NCBI GenBank assembly: GCA_016342345.1
Contig: JAEINO010000003.1
Location: 62,001 to 126,000, forward strand
Source of the DNA: Pseudodesulfovibrio sp.
Lineage (GTDB): Bacteria > Desulfobacterota > Desulfovibrionia > Desulfovibrionales > Desulfovibrionaceae
DNA length: 64,000 bases
Direction of reading: 5' to 3'
Shown here: piece by piece, positions 61,036-64,000 of the stretch
Numbering within the stretch: position 1 is the first letter of the stretch
Layout: the number at the start of each line of letters is the position of its first letter
Made by a program: the position numbers and the translations under genes
The notes under the pieces: generated by a model
Seen by the model: only the letters and a program-made list of their open reading frames with translations
What the model was told of the DNA's origin: nothing
Databases searched by the model: none

Positions 61036-62075
61036 TAATCCTTGCCGCACTGGTTCTTCTGACAGGACTCGGCGCAGGTGGCTACCATAGCTACAAGATG
61101 TGGCAGGAACACAAATTCCTGACAGTACCGCCCGAAACTCCCGGACGCGATCTCATCTTTCGTGTCGAACCGGGCCAACCATTCATGACCATATCCGCAA
61201 ATCTCAAGAAAACCGGCCTGATAACAGACACGAGACGCTTCCTGAACCTGGCGCGCAAATCTGGTGCAACAGCATCCATCCGAGCCGGACAATTCAGACT
61301 CAGCACAGGCTGGACTCCCTCCCGGATACTGCTTGAACTGACCTCCTCTGCCGGAATCATGAAGAAGGTGTCGATTCGAGAAGGCCTGACATGGTGGCAG
61401 ACAGCAGACAAAATCCAGGAAGCCGGACTCGGCATGCATGAGACCTTTGCCAAGGCCGTATCCGACCCGGTACTGCTTGCGAAATATGACATTCAAGCTA
61501 ACAATGCCGAAGGATATCTGTTCCCGGAGACCTACATGATCACCCCTCCCACAGGGGATCAATCCGCATACATGGCCAAGACCATGCTCAAGGAATTTTT
61601 CAGGAACGCCCAAAAAGTCTGGCCCGATGGCCTGCCTGAATGGAAAGAATTACACAAAGCCGTAATCCTCGCTTCACTGGTGGAAAAGGAAACCGGCAAC
61701 ACATCCGAACGCAAACGCATCTCCGGCGTCTTTCATAACCGCCTGAGAAAAAGAATGCTGATCCAGGCCGACCCGACCATCATCTACGGTCTCGGTCCTT
61801 CCTTTGACGGCAATATCCGAAGAAGCCACCTGCGGGACAGGAGCAACCCTTACAATACCTATGTCATTCGAGGACTCCCCCCAGGCCCCATCTGCTCCCC
61901 GGGGCTGGACGCACTCATGGCTGCCGTGCACCCTGAAAAACACAACTATCTGTATTTCGTGGCAAAAGGCGAAGGATCTCATTATTTCAGCACATCCCTG
62001 TCCGAGCACAACGCAGCAGTCCAAAAATACCAACTCCAACGCAATCGAGAAACATACCGCTCCACCAGTCAGTGA
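61011..62075 (+). CDS. mltG: MltG, endolytic murein transglycosylase
   Basis: A 354-residue inner-membrane enzyme that cuts nascent glycan strands and sets their length. One N-terminal membrane segment, then a LysM-like region (VEPGQPFMTISANLKKTGLI), EGYLFPETYMI, the catalytic glutamate in ASLVEKETGN, LIQADPTIIYGLG and GLPPGPICSPGLDALMAA. Starts within ruvX; the pair ruvX-mltG is common in this group. Confidence 0.95.
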   Translation: MARKQTILIILAALVLLTGLGAGGYHSYKMWQEHKFLTVPPETPGRDLIFRVEPGQPFMTISANLKKTGLITDTRRFLNLARKSGATASIRAGQFRLSTGWTPSRILLELTSSAGIMKKVSIREGLTWWQTADKIQEAGLGMHETFAKAVSDPVLLAKYDIQANNAEGYLFPETYMITPPTGDQSAYMAKTMLKEFFRNAQKVWPDGLPEWKELHKAVILASLVEKETGNTSERKRISGVFHNRLRKRMLIQADPTIIYGLGPSFDGNIRRSHLRDRSNPYNTYVIRGLPPGPICSPGLDALMAAVHPEKHNYLYFVAKGEGSHYFSTSLSEHNAAVQKYQLQRNRETYRSTSQ

Positions 62076-62157
62076 TCCCATCGCTCATTTCCATTGCGCA
62101 TCACCGACTAATCCTATACTTTATAGCTTGCAAACAGACACTTTCCTGGGGGGAAGA

Positions 62158-63183
62158 ATGAGTCATATTCGTTGCCTGCCAATTCTTGCAGGCCTACTCT
62201 TCAGTTTTCTATTTCCCGCCAATGTCCTTGCTCAGGACACTGTTCTCGTTCGACGGGCAGCCTTTGATATCGGTTCAGCCGCCATCAAATGCACCATCGC
62301 GGACGTAGACATTGCTACAGGCCGCACAATGAAAACTTTCGAGGAACTCTCCCAAAAAATTGATTTTGCCGAAGACCTCGCCAGATCCTATGACGGAAAT
62401 TTCAGCAAGAAAATCATGAACAAAGGCATCGAAATCATCAAAAAAATGAAACTCGCTGCCACTAAACACCGCGTTGTCGAATACTCTGGAGTGGGGGGGA
62501 CTGCCTTCCGATCTGCCAGAAACGGGCGCGCCTATTTCGTCCGCATAAAGGACGAAACCGGCATCCAATGTCGCATCATATCAGAACAACAGGCCGCATT
62601 GCTAAGTTACCATGCAGCCCGCCAACGACTCGATATTTCAAAGGATATCCTGGTCTGGGACATCGGCGGTAGCGGCATGCAGATAACATCCCGAGACATG
62701 AACGGGGGCCTGACCTTCTACGTTGACGCCATGGCATCAGTGTCGTTCAAGAACGTGGTCATCGATTTCATTCAGAAAAAAGACCTAACCACCACCACGA
62801 CTCCCAACCCAATGAGCCGGGACGAAGTGAAGCAGGCTCTGAATTATGTCAAATCCTACGCAGAAATAAACATCCCCCCAGCACTTATAAGCCAGATCAG
62901 GAATTCCAACGTCCGTGTGGCAGGCATCGGCGGAGTACACTACTTCTCCATCCCGGAGACTCTGGGACAACGCAATGAATCCTACACCAGCGCAGAAGTG
63001 AAACAGGCATTGGAAGAATGGACCGACAAACCTGACAACGCCTTTGAAAGCGAATATGCAAACACCCGACTCACCAATCTCATTCTGGTGCTCGGCTACA
63101 TGAAAGCCCTGAATATCGATGCCGTATTCCCGCTCAAGATCAACGAAGCGAACGGACTTCTGGCCGCTCCCGAATTCTGGTAA
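62158..63183 (+). CDS. Exported Ppx/GppA-like phosphatase
   Basis: A 341-residue protein with a signal peptide (MSHIRCLPILAGLLFSFLFP, cleavage after ANVLA) followed by an ASKHA fold: phosphate-1 loop AFDIGSAAIKCTIAD, YSGVGGTAFRSARNG, and phosphate-2 VWDIGGSGMQIT. Ppx/GppA enzymes split polyphosphate or pppGpp in the cytoplasm; here the signal predicts a periplasmic location, where neither is expected. GGGGAAG precedes the ATG at 62158; a much longer frame exists upstream but overlaps mltG and has no support. Substrate unknown. Confidence 0.82.
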   Translation: MSHIRCLPILAGLLFSFLFPANVLAQDTVLVRRAAFDIGSAAIKCTIADVDIATGRTMKTFEELSQKIDFAEDLARSYDGNFSKKIMNKGIEIIKKMKLAATKHRVVEYSGVGGTAFRSARNGRAYFVRIKDETGIQCRIISEQQAALLSYHAARQRLDISKDILVWDIGGSGMQITSRDMNGGLTFYVDAMASVSFKNVVIDFIQKKDLTTTTTPNPMSRDEVKQALNYVKSYAEINIPPALISQIRNSNVRVAGIGGVHYFSIPETLGQRNESYTSAEVKQALEEWTDKPDNAFESEYANTRLTNLILVLGYMKALNIDAVFPLKINEANGLLAAPEFW

Positions 63184-63313
63184 GCCACAACAGATTCACG
63201 ATAACCGTGTCATGATCGAATCTTTCGATCACCAAACGCCCCCGCAAAATGCTGAACACCGTCATTGCGAACCAATTCAATTCGCACCTGTTACATGCAT
63301 TCGGCTGCAAAGA

Positions 63314-64000
63314 CTAGGCAACCGGCAAATAATCCCGTCCAAGAATATACCCTTGCCCTTTCAGAAACAGGGCTATCTCCTCACGCGCACCGCGACTGGC
63401 AACATAGGGCAGACAAAAAGCCTCGCCGGGAGCCGGGATATCTTTTCTGTCAACAACCATCACACCGTTGACCACATGGCCGATCTTGCGCGGATCAATA
63501 TCGTAATAGGCCGCAAACTCGATACCATGATCAAGGAGAAGATCGGCACGTTTCCGAGTAGTACGCCCCGAACCGAGGATATGAACCGTGGGGTGATGCG
63601 GATTGTTTTCAGCCAGCCAACGAGCCAGGTACTCTGTCTTGATACGATAAAAGGCATCCACATCATAGCGGGGATGAGTACGCGACAAGCGCATGGGCGG
63701 ATCATTCCAGATCATCAACTCCTCATCCACCTTGGCCATGCGAACACCCGCTTCCAGCCAGCGTAACAGCAACTCATAATCTTCCGGGAAATCACCATCC
63801 AGATACGGCCCGTACTCGTCAATGCATTCGCGGCGGTACATGATGGACGGATTAGGTACTGGAAACTCGACAAACCGGTTAAGGCTGATGTCGTCAGCGG
63901 TAAGAATCGTATTGGTCCAATCCACGTAATGCGCATACCCGGCGCAACTGGCCCGACACCCTCCGAAACGGACCCGACACCCGACCAGACCGATGGACTG
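63314..64000 (-). CDS. Glycosyltransferase, family 2-like, C-terminal part (5' end beyond the right edge)
   Basis: The open frame continues to the right edge without a start codon, giving about 228 residues of the C-terminal part. PSIMYRRECIDEYGPYLDGD and PEDYELLLRWLEAGVRMAKV are typical of GT2 acceptor-side regions. The final 110 residues (TVHILGSGRTTRKRADLLLD onwards, with a GxGxxT-like nucleotide-binding start and a KIGHVVNGVMVVDRKDI segment) form a separate Rossmann-like domain. This second domain is unusual for GT2 enzymes. The likely role is in polysaccharide synthesis. Confidence 0.85.
   Translation of the reverse strand, partial: QSIGLVGCRVRFGGCRASCAGYAHYVDWTNTILTADDISLNRFVEFPVPNPSIMYRRECIDEYGPYLDGDFPEDYELLLRWLEAGVRMAKVDEELMIWNDPPMRLSRTHPRYDVDAFYRIKTEYLARWLAENNPHHPTVHILGSGRTTRKRADLLLDHGIEFAAYYDIDPRKIGHVVNGVMVVDRKDIPAPGEAFCLPYVASRGAREEIALFLKGQGYILGRDYLPVA

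Noticed and set aside
61804-62157. N-terminal extension of the Ppx/GppA-like protein into mltG
   Set aside because: It overlaps the mltG coding sequence, while the ATG at 62158 has GGGGAAG and begins a typical signal peptide.

Overview
The window looks like a chromosomal segment of a Desulfovibrio-type sulfate reducer (Desulfovibrionaceae, possibly Pseudodesulfovibrio-like). This is an inference from gene content: a cytochrome c maturation operon whose CcmE carries the CxxxY heme site described for Desulfovibrio, indolepyruvate:ferredoxin oxidoreductase, HypF, a cysteine synthase fused to a cysteinyl-tRNA-synthetase-like domain, and a very large FAD/Fe-S lactate/glycolate-type dehydrogenase. 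No tRNA, rRNA, CRISPR array, transposase or integrase was seen.

Layout. 0-5.6 kb: 5' part of guaB and a complete branched-chain amino acid ABC transporter operon (livK-livH-livM-livG-livF, minus strand) behind a good sigma-70 promoter, with a 30-nt perfect palindrome between livK and livH. 5.7-12.3 kb: ccmE, ccmF, ccmA, ccmB, ccmC, ccmD and a TPR gene, preceded by a CNNM/CBS membrane protein; ccmG and ccmH are absent. 12.4-14.3 kb: a family 9 glycosyltransferase and nadD. 14.3-17.2 kb and 28.2-30.7 kb: two clusters of 200-300 bp structured, essentially non-coding repeats in mirror-image orientation, each enclosing a short hydrophobic peptide ORF with a strong ribosome binding site. Between the clusters: proA, a membrane-anchored TPR protein, iorAB with a sigma-54 activator, a SLOG-like protein, a secreted thiaminase-I-like protein, an exported MsrAB and an RRM protein with a long leader. 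30.7-41 kb: the cysK-cysS-like fusion, a flagellin-glycosylation Maf protein behind a near-consensus sigma-54 promoter, a PAP2 phosphatase, an ArnT-like transferase, a BON lipoprotein, a low-GC two-gene cassette and a Gfo/Idh/MocA dehydrogenase. 41-48 kb: lpxB, a divergent pair of paralogous family 2 glycosyltransferases, small proteins, a ModF-like ABC ATPase. 48-64 kb: DUF362 protein, hypF, a class V aminotransferase, the FAD/Fe-S dehydrogenase, HD and DUF2235 proteins, a PAS histidine kinase, ruvX-mltG, an exported Ppx/GppA-like protein and a partial glycosyltransferase.

Main themes: energy metabolism and amino acid use (liv, ior, lactate-type dehydrogenase, aminotransferase), c-type cytochrome assembly, and envelope/flagellar glycoconjugate synthesis. 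The most unusual content is non-coding: the mosaic structured repeat family (14.3-30.7 kb) with stem-preserving substitutions, and a second family of about 100-175 bp fold-back elements scattered between genes.
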